From NCBI GenBank assembly GCA_016714605.1, contig JADKDL010000017.1, positions 1 to 43,418 of the forward strand: a DNA stretch of 43,418 nucleotides. Reading direction: 5' to 3'. The position numbers and the translations under genes are program-made. Below, piece after piece: positions 7,015 through 17,900 of this stretch (positions are counted from its first letter, which is position 1; each line of letters opens with the position of its first letter). The DNA is from Bacteroidales bacterium (GTDB lineage Bacteria; Bacteroidota; Bacteroidia; Bacteroidales; UBA1715). The notes under the pieces were generated by a model. It was not told the origin of the DNA, did no database searches, and saw only the letters and a program-made list of their open reading frames with translations.

Positions 7015-9230
7015 TACATTTTACAGTATTTTAATGTAGCTGCAAGAGCTTCACCAGTTAAATCACTAGGATAATCTAATATTTTTGTAATAGATATTAG
7101 TCTGTTATTTTCGTCATCACCTAATTGTGCAAAAAGAGAATATCCGTAGTCTCCGTCAGCTTCTATAGTATTGACATTAGTTACTCCATTGTTTGGAAGT
7201 GTGATTGTGTTTTCTGAATTATTATGTCCTGAAACTGATGGATTAATTGAATATAAAGTATAATTAGTCAATGTACTTGCTATTGAAGCTCCATTTCTGA
7301 ATGGCATATAAATGTATTTAGTTGTATCAGAATCTAAACTAAACTTAGTAAATCCATTCTTAATATTCCAAACTGCAACAAAATTACTTAATACTCGCAT
7401 TGCTGCTGAATATGTTGCAATTGTTAAATTGTTAGTGTTCTTAGTGTCATAAATAATATATTCTCTACCTTCTGCAAAAGTATATTCTGAATTATCTGAT
7501 AATTTCAAATAAGAAATTATACCTGCTGGTGCTATTATTGTATTATTCAATATAAACGGGTGTGCATCAGTAATATTGTCGCCACTATCCATGTAAGCAC
7601 CCTTATAATCAAATGCTACTCTAGTTTCAGATACCCATTTAGTATTTGTCGCTTGACTTGTAGATGTGTTTATTTCTATTAATGAACCTCTACTGCCTAC
7701 TAAGAATTGTTTTTGCCCTATAAAGTTAAAATTCTCACCTCTGTAGGATATATTTCTTATAGTTACATTGCAAGTTGTACGGCTAAAAACAGCTCCCTCC
7801 AAAGGATATGTTTCGTATGTTGTGCCTCTAGTCGAAGTGAATGTCTTAATCAATACACCATTTAAATATAATCTTCTATTAATTAGTTCTAACCTATACC
7901 AAGTATCTACAGATAAATTTGGTGTATGTGCGTAATAATCACTTACTCCATCTCTATAGAATCTACATGTTAATTGTCCTGTCGCAAACATTTCTATTCT
8001 ACAACCATTCTGCAATGATGTATCTATATCTCTTAGTAATATTGCAGTAGCTGACATCGCACCGTTGATTCTAAAATCAAATGCAACTTGGTATCTTTGA
8101 GGGTCTACATATTTATATTTAGGCATACAGATAAGTTGGTCGTTTGCTGCGTCTAATAATGTTAAAGCATAATTACCATTTTCTGGAGCTGTAAACGTAT
8201 AAATAGCAATAGTTTCACTGTCATAAACATCCCCTATTTGCCAAACTCTTGTGGTTTTGTTTCCCCAATACATTTTACGGTTAGCTTCTAAATTGCTACC
8301 CATCCATGTTTCTTGGCTAACTTCATTTGTAGGTATTTCATGTATTAATCCTATTACAGTTGCTCCATATCCTGTATTAGACTGAAACTCTGTTCCATAC
8401 TGATACGGTGTATCAGGGATTATTTCTGGAACGTTTAAATCATACAATATCCCATTGTTGATAGCTCTATCGTGAATTAATGCAGCAGAGTACATATTTA
8501 CATAATTATAAAGAACTGTGAAACTTGCTGTAGCCTCAGTTCTTATTCTTGTACTTGTTTTCTTTAATCTATAGTCAAAAGTAAATACTTTAGATTTCTC
8601 TGCTAATTTATTTGTATTGTTTATATTGCTATAAACATCTGTTAATTCAGTATATACAGCTATCTTACAGTAATTGTCATTACTTGTATCTGCTAAATCT
8701 AATGATACCCCATCTAGTGTTAATATAGCAGAATTAAGCATTTCACCACCATGCAGACCACCAGTAAAGTCAGTTCCACCGTCTTCATAAAACACACTTG
8801 TATTGTCTCCATTTGCTAAAATTGCACCCCCTAAGTCATATACACCGTTTCCGCAACCCATATAACGATATGTATCTGATTTAATCGCTGGGTTTGTTAC
8901 CCTTACGAAATAATGAGTAATACTATCTATTTGAATTGTAAATGAAACATTTGCAACCACATTAACAATGCAGTTTTGATTCTTATAAAATTGTTCACCT
9001 CTAAATTCAGTAATAGAAACACCTGTTAAATTAGGATGTTGCAATACTGCCGTTCCGTCTAATTGAAGTGTATTTGATTGTAGCAATTTAGCTCTATAAT
9101 TATTGCCTGATTTGTCGTCTAAAGCCAACAAATCAGTACTCAATGAACTATTCCAGTAAGACATACCAATTGCAGGTTTTACTACTGTATTTTTCGTGCT
9201 TCCTAATCCTATATAGTTTGATATTTTCAT
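7014..9230 (-). CDS. Tail adhesin, paralogue of the downstream tail spike
   Basis: 738 residues. The N-terminus (SYWNSSLSTDLLALDDKSGNN, then LQLDGT) and the extreme C-terminus (AATLKYCKM) line up with the 4609-7014 product, while the middle differs. A second LamG-like segment occurs around 370-500 (RYQVAFDFRINGAMS, then WYRLELINRRLYLNG). The start codon overlaps the stop of the preceding gene by a few nt and the end overlaps the next start by one base, so the three adhesins are translated as a set. It is likely a virion surface protein that binds host glycans. Confidence 0.7.
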   Translation of the reverse strand: MKISNYIGLGSTKNTVVKPAIGMSYWNSSLSTDLLALDDKSGNNYRAKLLQSNTLQLDGTAVLQHPNLTGVSITEFRGEQFYKNQNCIVNVVANVSFTIQIDSITHYFVRVTNPAIKSDTYRYMGCGNGVYDLGGAILANGDNTSVFYEDGGTDFTGGLHGGEMLNSAILTLDGVSLDLADTSNDNYCKIAVYTELTDVYSNINNTNKLAEKSKVFTFDYRLKKTSTRIRTEATASFTVLYNYVNMYSAALIHDRAINNGILYDLNVPEIIPDTPYQYGTEFQSNTGYGATVIGLIHEIPTNEVSQETWMGSNLEANRKMYWGNKTTRVWQIGDVYDSETIAIYTFTAPENGNYALTLLDAANDQLICMPKYKYVDPQRYQVAFDFRINGAMSATAILLRDIDTSLQNGCRIEMFATGQLTCRFYRDGVSDYYAHTPNLSVDTWYRLELINRRLYLNGVLIKTFTSTRGTTYETYPLEGAVFSRTTCNVTIRNISYRGENFNFIGQKQFLVGSRGSLIEINTSTSQATNTKWVSETRVAFDYKGAYMDSGDNITDAHPFILNNTIIAPAGIISYLKLSDNSEYTFAEGREYIIYDTKNTNNLTIATYSAAMRVLSNFVAVWNIKNGFTKFSLDSDTTKYIYMPFRNGASIASTLTNYTLYSINPSVSGHNNSENTITLPNNGVTNVNTIEADGDYGYSLFAQLGDDENNRLISITKILDYPSDLTGEALAATLKYCKM

Positions 9231-11464
9231 ATTCTTTTTATGGTTAGATTAACAGTCCCGGCCATTGCTGCAAATCCAGTACATGCTAGTAATACATTGC
9301 CATTATCACCATTATTGTAATAAGGAGTAATTATCTGAATGTTTGTATTTGTTAAATTTGTTGCTATAGATGTATCTAATCTACTTATATATCTTGTTGC
9401 ATTTGCTTGATATGTAAATGTTGCTAATATTTCATAGCTTCCTGAGATATAGAATCCTACTTCTAGAGTTGTAAATGCTGTTGTTGCACTTGGAATAAAT
9501 ACTATTTGCTCTACTAAACAACCGTCTGGAATTACATAAAAATACACCTCATCACTGTCTCCAGTTATTGAAGGCAATGTTAAAGTAATACTCTCATCAT
9601 AGAGTAATTTTGCAACCTTGTTAGGTGTTTGTAACTTTAAATGTCTTATGTCTCCTTCATTCATTACACCTTCTTCTGCTGTAAGAAAATCGGTATCATT
9701 AACAAATAATTCTAAATTGTCTTCAATATATTCCTTTGCATTTGTTACGTCTGTATTTACCGATACTGTTGCTTGAAAGTTAATTATAGAACTTGCAAGT
9801 AATTGTCCTGTGTTTAACCATGTGACAATAGAAGACCATGCTAATTTAAACCAACCTGTCGCGGATTTAAAAACACTTTCTAAACTAGAAGACATTGCAG
9901 GAGCTGTTTCAAAACCAGTGCCGCTTATGTCACTTATTTGAGACGTATGTTTATGTAATGAATCCGCGTTAGTTGTTGCCCCACCTGCTAATATTGCCTT
10001 TTGTGATTCTGTTATGTGTGTGTAGTTTACTGAATTAAGATTTGTCAGCAATGTATGGTCTGTTGGTGTTACTCCATTATTACCTGTTATTGTTGTTTGT
10101 CTCCAATCAACATAACTGCTTATACCTGCTTCCACTTCCCGAACTCTAGCATTTACCGTGTTTGTATATATTAAATTCGTTTGAAATATCAGTGTATATA
10201 AAAGCACATGTTCAGCAGTCAATGCATCAAACAACCCAGTTTTAAGCCTTAATGCTTCTTCATTTGCTCCTGTCCTAGCCAATGCAATTGATGTATATTC
10301 AGCCTGTCCGATAAAGAAACTTGTTGTTCCGTTGTTTAGTGCAACAACATGACATAATACATAGTTTGCACTTGCTACCTGAACTAAAGCTCCTGTTGTA
10401 TGGTTATTATAGCATAATCTTGTTGCTGATGTTCCGTCAAATGTTCTTACAGGGAATGACTGATTATCAAACCATCTTACTGCACCACCTGCACCGATGT
10501 AATAAATTGTTTTATCCGCACCTGCTAATGTTGTTGCTGAAATTAAATTCAATAAATCTTCGTCATCAAAAGAACCATCTGAAATTACAAATTGTGCATC
10601 TGTATCTAGGTCGCCTGTTCCAGTTGCTGTTATACTTGATATTTGTAACCCCTCATTGTATTGAGCGCGAATATGTATATGCTTATACAAATGGTCGATT
10701 CCACTTATTTTTATACCGTGTCTCTCCTCGAAAGGCTTCCCTTTTTTATTAACCGCATCCCAATATATTATTTTTACAATCGCATAGTCTAATATTATTG
10801 CGGAATCAAATGAATTTACTACCGTTAGTACGCCAGAAGCATTAAAATATATCCAACATAAACCTTCTACATCCGGAATAACAATTGATTGGGCTGTAGT
10901 AAATGTATATTTCTTACCTTTAATCCAAATATTAAAACTTACACCCGTTGGTGTTATACTAAATGTTCTAGTCGCATCAATAAATGTCGTTGTGGTATCT
11001 GGATTCCTTACTGGGTGAAATTCTGTACCCGTAGGGTCGCCCATTACAGCTCCGTAGGACTCAAAATCTAAACCACCTGCACCTGCTGTGACTTCTTGTA
11101 AAGAAGTACCATTGTACTGGTACAATACTGCATTAAAAAAATCTGTTACAAACTGACTTACTTGCAAATCTGTTACGTTCCATGAAATTGAATCAATTGC
11201 AGTAAATATTTTAAATGTATCGCTCGAAACATAAATATCATTTATTGCAAATGTAGTTGGCAAATCATCAGCAATTCCAATACCTAAATTTGCAATTATA
11301 TTTGGGAGAACTTTGTTTATTTCGTTATTTACTAAAATAGGTATAGCAACCCCAACCTCATTAATAATAACCGGATTTCCTTGCTCATCAAATTTAAATC
11401 CGCGTGTTCCATTTACAGGGATTTGATGCGTACCTGATTTTTTTATATTGATTTGTCCGCTCAT
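9227..11464 (-). CDS. Tail fibre protein
   Basis: 745 residues from the ATG at 11464. I chose this start, beginning MSGQINIKKSG, because it overlaps the previous stop as TAATG; an upstream ATG at 11494 would overlap that gene by 31 nt. The N-terminus looks like a virion attachment region. The middle (about 245-450) has a beta-rich segment starting KISGIDHLYKHIHIRAQYNEG that recurs in phage receptor-binding proteins. A short tail-fibre-type stretch occurs near 480-530 (TESQKAILAGGATTNADSLHKH). The C-terminal 150 residues form a beta sandwich-like tip. Host binding is inferred from position and composition. Confidence 0.7.
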   Translation of the reverse strand: MSGQINIKKSGTHQIPVNGTRGFKFDEQGNPVIINEVGVAIPILVNNEINKVLPNIIANLGIGIADDLPTTFAINDIYVSSDTFKIFTAIDSISWNVTDLQVSQFVTDFFNAVLYQYNGTSLQEVTAGAGGLDFESYGAVMGDPTGTEFHPVRNPDTTTTFIDATRTFSITPTGVSFNIWIKGKKYTFTTAQSIVIPDVEGLCWIYFNASGVLTVVNSFDSAIILDYAIVKIIYWDAVNKKGKPFEERHGIKISGIDHLYKHIHIRAQYNEGLQISSITATGTGDLDTDAQFVISDGSFDDEDLLNLISATTLAGADKTIYYIGAGGAVRWFDNQSFPVRTFDGTSATRLCYNNHTTGALVQVASANYVLCHVVALNNGTTSFFIGQAEYTSIALARTGANEEALRLKTGLFDALTAEHVLLYTLIFQTNLIYTNTVNARVREVEAGISSYVDWRQTTITGNNGVTPTDHTLLTNLNSVNYTHITESQKAILAGGATTNADSLHKHTSQISDISGTGFETAPAMSSSLESVFKSATGWFKLAWSSIVTWLNTGQLLASSIINFQATVSVNTDVTNAKEYIEDNLELFVNDTDFLTAEEGVMNEGDIRHLKLQTPNKVAKLLYDESITLTLPSITGDSDEVYFYVIPDGCLVEQIVFIPSATTAFTTLEVGFYISGSYEILATFTYQANATRYISRLDTSIATNLTNTNIQIITPYYNNGDNGNVLLACTGFAAMAGTVNLTIKRI

Positions 11465-11799
11465 TAATTCATAATATTTATTTGTCCAAAACAATTAATA
11501 GTTCCTTCAATGTCTAATCTAAATGTATTGTAGTCGTAATTATCAGGTATTAATAATGTATCATTTTGCTCTATAAATGTTTTAACACCTCCAATTACTT
11601 TTTCATTCAATGTTATTCCTATTCCCACATTCGTAACCTCACCTGCTCCATATCTTACCATTACATTATTAACAACACGGTAAAAGTATGTTTTATCTGA
11701 AGGATAGTAAAAAGCTTTTTCAATCCACGAACTTGATTGAGGTGTCAAAGCCAATATTTGAGCTTCTGTACCCTCTCTAAATTCTACACTGGTTGCCAT
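11464..11799 (-). CDS. Small virion-associated protein next to tail fibre
   Basis: 111 residues. The sequence MATSVEFREGTEAQILALTPQ resembles short phage proteins that accompany fibres, where an EFR-x-GT-xx-Q-I segment precedes a beta-rich tail tip. Its stop codon overlaps the fibre ATG (TAATG), which implies coupled translation, and its start overlaps the hub gene by 16 nt. It is probably a fibre base or linker. I cannot name a family with certainty. Confidence 0.5.
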   Translation of the reverse strand: MATSVEFREGTEAQILALTPQSSSWIEKAFYYPSDKTYFYRVVNNVMVRYGAGEVTNVGIGITLNEKVIGGVKTFIEQNDTLLIPDNYDYNTFRLDIEGTINCFGQINIMN

Positions 11800-13295
11800 A
11801 CTAATTTTTCACCCCCTATTACATTTGTTAACTGGTTATTTGTTACTGAATTATTACTTACATTATAAATGCTTTGTTGAATTGAAAAATTATTTGTTCT
11901 AAACAAATATAGTAAACTTTTCGGCAAAATATCACCAAATTTTATAGTGTAATTGTATGGTCTTGTAATATTTTGTGTTAATTCTTTTATTTCGTAAAAA
12001 TCATCAATTAAAAATACATCTGAAACAACTCGAATTGTATCTCCAATATTTAAAACTATTTCATTTTCTTGCAAATATTGAGGGTCTAATTTTGCTTCAT
12101 AAGATTCAACAGATTTGCTTTGTAAGTTCAAATAGTCCTGAGTTGTCTGTCTTAATAATTCTTTTGCTTCGTCTATGTAATTTTGTGGCATTATTACATC
12201 ATATAACTTGTATGAATCCCCTACCGATGTAAATATTAATTCATTTGGATATTGTCCGCTCTCATCGCTGTAATAGTCCATTGTAATAGCTTTGCTGCTA
12301 TTATTAAAACTAATATTAAATGTAAGACCTGCTAACTTACCCGTATTGAATGTGATTTTTGGATTTATCCCAGAAATGAGATTTTCGTTAATGTCAAATT
12401 CTATATTAGTATCGTAAAACGTTCGCAAATTTTCACTTAATCCGGTAACTATTCCGGTGCGTTGTGGAAATATATCATCAAATTCTTGAATGCTTTCAAT
12501 GCGTCCGTACAAATCAACGTTCTTTTCTAATTTGCTTTCTCCATGAACTCCATCGAAACATAGTCTATTTTCTTTTAATAAATTGCTATCGTAGCTTAAT
12601 CCATATATATTTACTCGCGGAGGCATATTTTTTGAGCCTCCATAACCATAAACTACAGTTTCAATATTATTGTTTGAAACTTTCATTCTAGTTAACTCGA
12701 TTGAACCTTTGCGCCTTCCGACTTGCAATATGTGAGTTATATTATTTTGTTTCTTAGCGAAATGTAAAACATTAGCTTCTAAGTACCAATTAAAATTTAA
12801 CGAACTTGAAAGTTCTGTAATTGCTTCAAAAGCGTTCCAATTGTTAAACTCAAATGTTTTAGTTTCTGTTGTTTCAAAGTCTCCGGCAATTATTTGTGTA
12901 TTTGAATTTCTATTTAAATTTGAAACTATAAAACTTAAAAATGTTTGTGCGTTTCCAGTTAATGAAAATTTGTAATCTTTATAAAAACCTCCCTCTTTTT
13001 TTTCAGTTTCGAGTAAAATTTTTGTCTTATAAAGATTCTGTATAGCACCTTCAAAGTAACATGTATAGGAGTTGTTTTTTGGACTTTCTATTATTTCAGG
13101 ACTTTGATCAATTACATATATTTGATTAGTTTTATCAAAAGAAATATAGTCACCAACTTTGATGTCTACAAAATCACTCAAAACAAACTTTAATAAGATT
13201 TGGTCTTTTGTTTGTTTTTCTTGTTGCAATTCTGAGGAATCAAGTGGCTTAACCGCTGCAATTACTTTATTATTCCTGAATATTTGAACTATCAT
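11784..13295 (-). CDS. Tail hub / tail-associated protein (prophage tail endopeptidase type)
   Basis: 503 residues. The N-terminal 350 residues follow the gp27-like tail-hub fold: an opening beta domain with VGDYISFDKTNQIYVID, then a long domain with NNWNAFEAITELSSSLNFNWY and LQVGRRKGSIELTRMKVSNNN. The C-terminal part (about 385-503) returns to beta structure. In siphoviruses this protein (Tal) sits at the tail tip next to Dit and often carries a lytic domain. Here no separate peptidase or lysozyme motif is seen, so it is a short Tal. The gene order Dit, fibre-like, Tal, adhesins fits. Confidence 0.7.
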   Translation of the reverse strand: MIVQIFRNNKVIAAVKPLDSSELQQEKQTKDQILLKFVLSDFVDIKVGDYISFDKTNQIYVIDQSPEIIESPKNNSYTCYFEGAIQNLYKTKILLETEKKEGGFYKDYKFSLTGNAQTFLSFIVSNLNRNSNTQIIAGDFETTETKTFEFNNWNAFEAITELSSSLNFNWYLEANVLHFAKKQNNITHILQVGRRKGSIELTRMKVSNNNIETVVYGYGGSKNMPPRVNIYGLSYDSNLLKENRLCFDGVHGESKLEKNVDLYGRIESIQEFDDIFPQRTGIVTGLSENLRTFYDTNIEFDINENLISGINPKITFNTGKLAGLTFNISFNNSSKAITMDYYSDESGQYPNELIFTSVGDSYKLYDVIMPQNYIDEAKELLRQTTQDYLNLQSKSVESYEAKLDPQYLQENEIVLNIGDTIRVVSDVFLIDDFYEIKELTQNITRPYNYTIKFGDILPKSLLYLFRTNNFSIQQSIYNVSNNSVTNNQLTNVIGGEKLVWQPV

Positions 13296-13990
13296 AATAA
13301 TGTTGCTTGTATTGTTGCGCTTACTCTGATAAATGAATTAGAGGCTGCTGATTCTATATTTATATATTTTCTTGTTGAATCAATCGTAAGATAAAATCTT
13401 AAAACTCCACCAATCATTACTGGAACTGTTGTTTTTATTCCTGCACCGGCTGGTATTTTATAAATTCCATATGCCTCACCAAGATTTGAGCTAACTAATA
13501 AAGTAACTAAGGCACTATCAAAGGTTCTTGCACTTTCAAGCATTGGTGATAAAGGCGCGGTGCTTCCGATACTCATTGTGTTGATAAAATCTACCATTTG
13601 CCAAGCCATTGCATAACCTGCATAGTAATATATATTAGGCTCACCTTCTTTTCTAAACCAATCACTAATCCATTGTGTTTGCATGGCTGTCTGGTCGGAG
13701 GATTGAATCACTTTATTTGATGCCTTAGAAGCTATTTCTTCCTGTGTAGCTAGTTCTACAATACCTTTACGGTCTGTCGTCGCCACAGTTGCTGCAAATG
13801 CTTTTGGTGTTACCATTTGGTAATCTACTGTACTGGCTTCTTCTACAGCAGTTGTTTTTAATAATTCTGCCAATACGATATGTTGTGCTGCACTGTCTCC
13901 TGATTTATCTGTCCAGAAGCAAACACCCGTTAAATGTGACAATGCTGTTATTGTCTTTTTAGCTAATTGATACGCTCTACTGTCTGCCAT
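13292..13990 (-). CDS. Tail fibre-like protein with phage fibre repeat
   Basis: 232 residues. The segment at about 60-110, MVTPKAFAATVATTDRKGIV and ELATQEEIASKASNKVIQS, matches the phage tail-fibre repeat (ATTxRKGIVELAT-xx-EI). The C-terminal 100 residues are beta-rich and probably trimeric. The unusual position between Dit and Tal suggests a side fibre or a plug on the tail tip. Its stop overlaps the Tal start. Confidence 0.65.
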   Translation of the reverse strand: MADSRAYQLAKKTITALSHLTGVCFWTDKSGDSAAQHIVLAELLKTTAVEEASTVDYQMVTPKAFAATVATTDRKGIVELATQEEIASKASNKVIQSSDQTAMQTQWISDWFRKEGEPNIYYYAGYAMAWQMVDFINTMSIGSTAPLSPMLESARTFDSALVTLLVSSNLGEAYGIYKIPAGAGIKTTVPVMIGGVLRFYLTIDSTRKYINIESAASNSFIRVSATIQATLL

Positions 13991-14002
13991 GTTCTTGATT
14001 AT

Positions 14003-14914
14003 TTAATTTATATTACCGAATCCATTTCCGCTTAATGCAAAATCATTACTATCACTTACAAGCATTCTTGCATTTCTTATGCTTATATAGTTTGTTTTAG
14101 TCATTGTCGAAAATCCTTTTGCAGAATTAAACACTTGTAAAGTTACGGTATAAATTCCACTTTCAATATACGTATGTAAAGGATTTTGCTCTGAACTTGT
14201 TCCACCGTCTCCAAAATCCCAAAGCCATATTTCAACCGCTCCGGTGCTTGTATCCGTAAATTGAACGTCTTGTATTTTAATTCCATTCGTAATATCTGCT
14301 ATAAAATTGCATACTAAACTCAATACTGTAGCCGCATCTTTATCAACATCAATAATTATGTCTATTAATCCGGTTGGTAAAGTATATGTATAGTTTCCTG
14401 AGTTTGATACTTCTGCGCGTGTTCCGTTTCCTAAATATATTGGCGCGGTTTGTCCCTTTGTATAGCTTATAGTTACTGAATTTAATACTGATGTTGCATA
14501 GTACTTAATCGCGTTTTGATTCACATCAATAAAACCGATTTTGAATACATACAAGCTATTAACATTTCTTATGTTGATATGTGGAACTATCGTTGTCGAA
14601 CGTGAACATAAAAATGCCTCTCTAAAACCTGTTTCGCGAAGTGATAAAATAAATACTCTTTTTGAAAGCATGTACTCTATTAATGTCTTAGCTCTATTAT
14701 ATGCAATTGAAATAGTATCAGCTTGTATCATAAATTCTAAAACAAACTCATAACTGTCTAGTCTCGCATTTGACAAATTAACATCAATACCTGATTTGTC
14801 ATTCCATGTAAGACTTTCATTTCTTTGTCCAGCAATTCCTAGAATAGGTCTCCAATCAAGACATTTAATCCCGTAAACTGATTCTATATTTTGATTATCT
14901 ATAAGAATATCCAT
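14003..14914 (-). CDS. Distal tail protein (Dit-like) with inserted PKD domain
   Basis: 303 residues. Residues 1-140 look like the N-terminal belt domain of Dit proteins: position directly after the tape measure and the pattern DILIDNQNIESVYGIKC. Residues about 217-280 are a clear PKD (Ig-like) domain, with VQFTDTSTGAVEIWLWDFGD then NPLHTYIESGIYTVTLQV. Dit forms the hexameric ring between tail tube and hub. The PKD domain should project outward and may bind glycans at first contact. Dit assignment rests mainly on gene order; PKD is read directly. Confidence 0.7.
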   Translation of the reverse strand: MDILIDNQNIESVYGIKCLDWRPILGIAGQRNESLTWNDKSGIDVNLSNARLDSYEFVLEFMIQADTISIAYNRAKTLIEYMLSKRVFILSLRETGFREAFLCSRSTTIVPHINIRNVNSLYVFKIGFIDVNQNAIKYYATSVLNSVTISYTKGQTAPIYLGNGTRAEVSNSGNYTYTLPTGLIDIIIDVDKDAATVLSLVCNFIADITNGIKIQDVQFTDTSTGAVEIWLWDFGDGGTSSEQNPLHTYIESGIYTVTLQVFNSAKGFSTMTKTNYISIRNARMLVSDSNDFALSGNGFGNIN

Positions 14915-14917
14915 GTT

Positions 14918-17900
14918 TTAAAGTTTTTCGTTCATTCGCCTTGTGTTTTCTTCAATAGCTGGCAAAAAGCTTGTGTTTTCTGCTATTTGCTTTTGATAGA
15001 CTAAATTTTGAATCGAGTAATAAACTAAATCGTTTGTTTTATTGTCAATTGCTTGATTAGATAGCATAATTGCGCCTAAACGTCCAACAAACTCAGAGGC
15101 TGTATCTTCTGTAATAGCTTGTTGTACTTGTCCGGCTCTCGACATTTCAGACTCTCCACCTCTTGAAGTTACACCCTCAAATCCTAATGCTTTCATTTGT
15201 TCGTCAAATCCTTCTAAGAATGTTTGAGCATTTCCAACAGCAGAAGGCAATTTATCGTAAAATCTTAATATATCATCTTGCCAGTTCATATCTCCGCCTT
15301 CCATAGATGCGTTCATTTCGGCTTGTAGATTATCAAATAAACCTCTAAAAAACAATTCGTTCATTTCTGCTTTTGCAAGTTGTAAAAGCACATCATTTAC
15401 CGATTTTCCAAATTCATACATTGCATCAGTTCCATTTGTAATACTATCAACAATTGAATCTCCTAATGTATTTCCTAGCTCTCCTGCTATATCTTGTATT
15501 ACTCCGCGCATAGCCTCCAAAGCTTCTGTATATGCTTGTTGAGATTCTCGCATTGCGGTTACTAAAGCCTTAGTCCCTTCATCAATTATAAAACCGCCTT
15601 CGTCTAATAAAGTATAAAATGTTGTCCATTCTTCAGTAGAAAAATTCGCGGTGTCGGATGCTGTCTTGCCCATTGATGACAATGCAACATTAAAACCTAC
15701 TTTTACTTGCTCGAAAGCATCGTTGTAAGCCTTTGCATTTGCACCAGTGCCAAATAAGTCTAAAGGGTCGAATATTCCACTCAATGCTCTAGTCCATTTC
15801 TTTTTTGTTTCTCCTGCGCCATTTATAATTTCATCAACTGTAAATGAAAATTCTTTTGATGTTTCGTTTAATCCAAATAAAGATTTTCCAGTACCTGTTG
15901 CTCCTAATGTTAAACCGCTTTGTAATTGTCCGATTGTTTCATTAATTGTTTTTGTGCTATCTTTTACTTGCTGTATTGCATCTTGATAAACGTCTTTATA
16001 GTTTGCATCTAAGAAAGCAGAGTACTCGCGCTGTAATTCAATTCGCTCTCTTAATATCTTGTTTATTTGCGCTTCAAATGCTATTGTTTTAGCTATTTTA
16101 TTATTTGTAGCATCAATTTCTTGCGCGTTTTCATCCCAATTACTAACAGCGGCTTCCCATATCATTTTCATTGCTTGAACAATCAAACCGACAATACTTG
16201 TTACCTTTTCGCCTGTTGTAGCTGTTTTCGATGTAAATGTATCGACAATATCAAGCATGTTATTTGTAATCATTTGCAATGCTTGACCAAGACCGTCACC
16301 CATCCCATCGAATGCGCTTGATATTCCGTAAATAGTATCAGTTACACTTTTACTTTGCTCTGCTTTTATTGGTACATATCCTAAATCTTCCAAAAGCTTT
16401 TTATAGATATCAATTGACTTTTTCAGTTCCTCATATCTATCTTTTGAAATATCCGATTGTAATTCTTTTTCAAGTTGTAATATTTCAGCGTTTGCTTCTT
16501 TTATTAAATCTAATCTTTTTTGTTGCCCTTGCTCAATAGATTTTTCCTCAATTGCAATTAGTTCGTTAATTTCGGATATTCGATTATCATATTTTAATTT
16601 CGTTTCTTCATCCTGAATATATTTCATTTTATCTTCCAAATTAGCTTTTTCTAATTTCAAAGATTCTTTATTAAATTTCCTTTGTTCGTTTTTTTTGTCT
16701 TTGTATGATTGTTTTAATTTTTCAAGCTCTATTTGATATGTTTTGTCTAATGCTTCAATCATATCAGAGTCTGAAAGCTCTAATTTTTTAAGTTCAAAAT
16801 TAATATCTATTTCACGCCCTTTTAATTGAGCCTTTTCAAGTTCATTATCTGTTATTTTTTTCTTTTCAGAAAGATACCAAAGCTCATTATTAAGCAATTC
16901 TTTTTTTAGCTCTTTATCACTTTTATTAGTTAGATTTGCTTGTTCTGTTATATTATTTATTCTTATCTGATTTTCTAAATCTAACTTTTCATTTGCTGCT
17001 TTTCTTATTTCTTCTAACTCTTCATCAGATAAATTAGTTTTTGCTGTTTTTAATAAACTATCTACATTTGATAAATAACTTTTTAATTCTTCTATTCTAT
17101 TTTTTGAGCCTTTGTATAGTAAATCTTGATTTTCAATTATTTCTTTCTCTCTTAGTTTTATTTGATTCCTTATTCCAGCTTGATAAGCTTTTTCTATTTC
17201 GTTTGTTTCATCATTTTTTATTTTAGCCCTTAATTCAGCTAATTTCTTGTCATTTGTTAATAATTTACTCGCTTCAACTTTTAATTTTGTTACTAATTCT
17301 TGCTCGGATTTAATTTGTTGCTCTATTCTATTTTTTTGGTCTGTTAATTCGGATTGCGACATAGTGCCTTTAATCTGCTGAAAGTCTTGTATTTTATTGA
17401 AATCTTCTAATAGTATTTTGGTTGTTTTTAAAGCTTCATTAAATGCTAGTTGTTCTGTGGTTAATTCTTTTGTTTTACTTGTATATTTTATAAGTAAAGG
17501 AATCGCAATTGTTAAAGCTGTAGCGATTAATCCGATTGGGTTTGCTTTTGCAACTGCATTCATTGCTTTAAAACTATTGGATATTGCACCATTGGCAATT
17601 AATACAGAAGCTTTATAAACTCCAACCGCAGCTATTAGAGTTTTTACGATAAATATTACATCTTCTAAATTCTTAGCTAAATAAGCCCCTGCATCAATTA
17701 CACCGTTAATAAATTCATCATTCGCCTCGCCTAGTCGGTTATATGCTTTGTCCCATTCATCGCCCATGTTTGAAATTCTACCTGTAATAGTTTGGGATTG
17801 TTTTTGCATTAAATTGAAAAACTTACCAGTTTCTCCAGTCATTGAATTTATTGCTTTTTCAACCTCTGGAAATCCGACTTTGCCTTCTGTTACAAGTTCT

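Noticed and set aside
10321..10752. 143-codon open frame on the plus strand
   Set aside because: It lies opposite the tail fibre gene, has an odd His/Leu-rich composition and no family resemblance, and no other plus-strand gene exists nearby.
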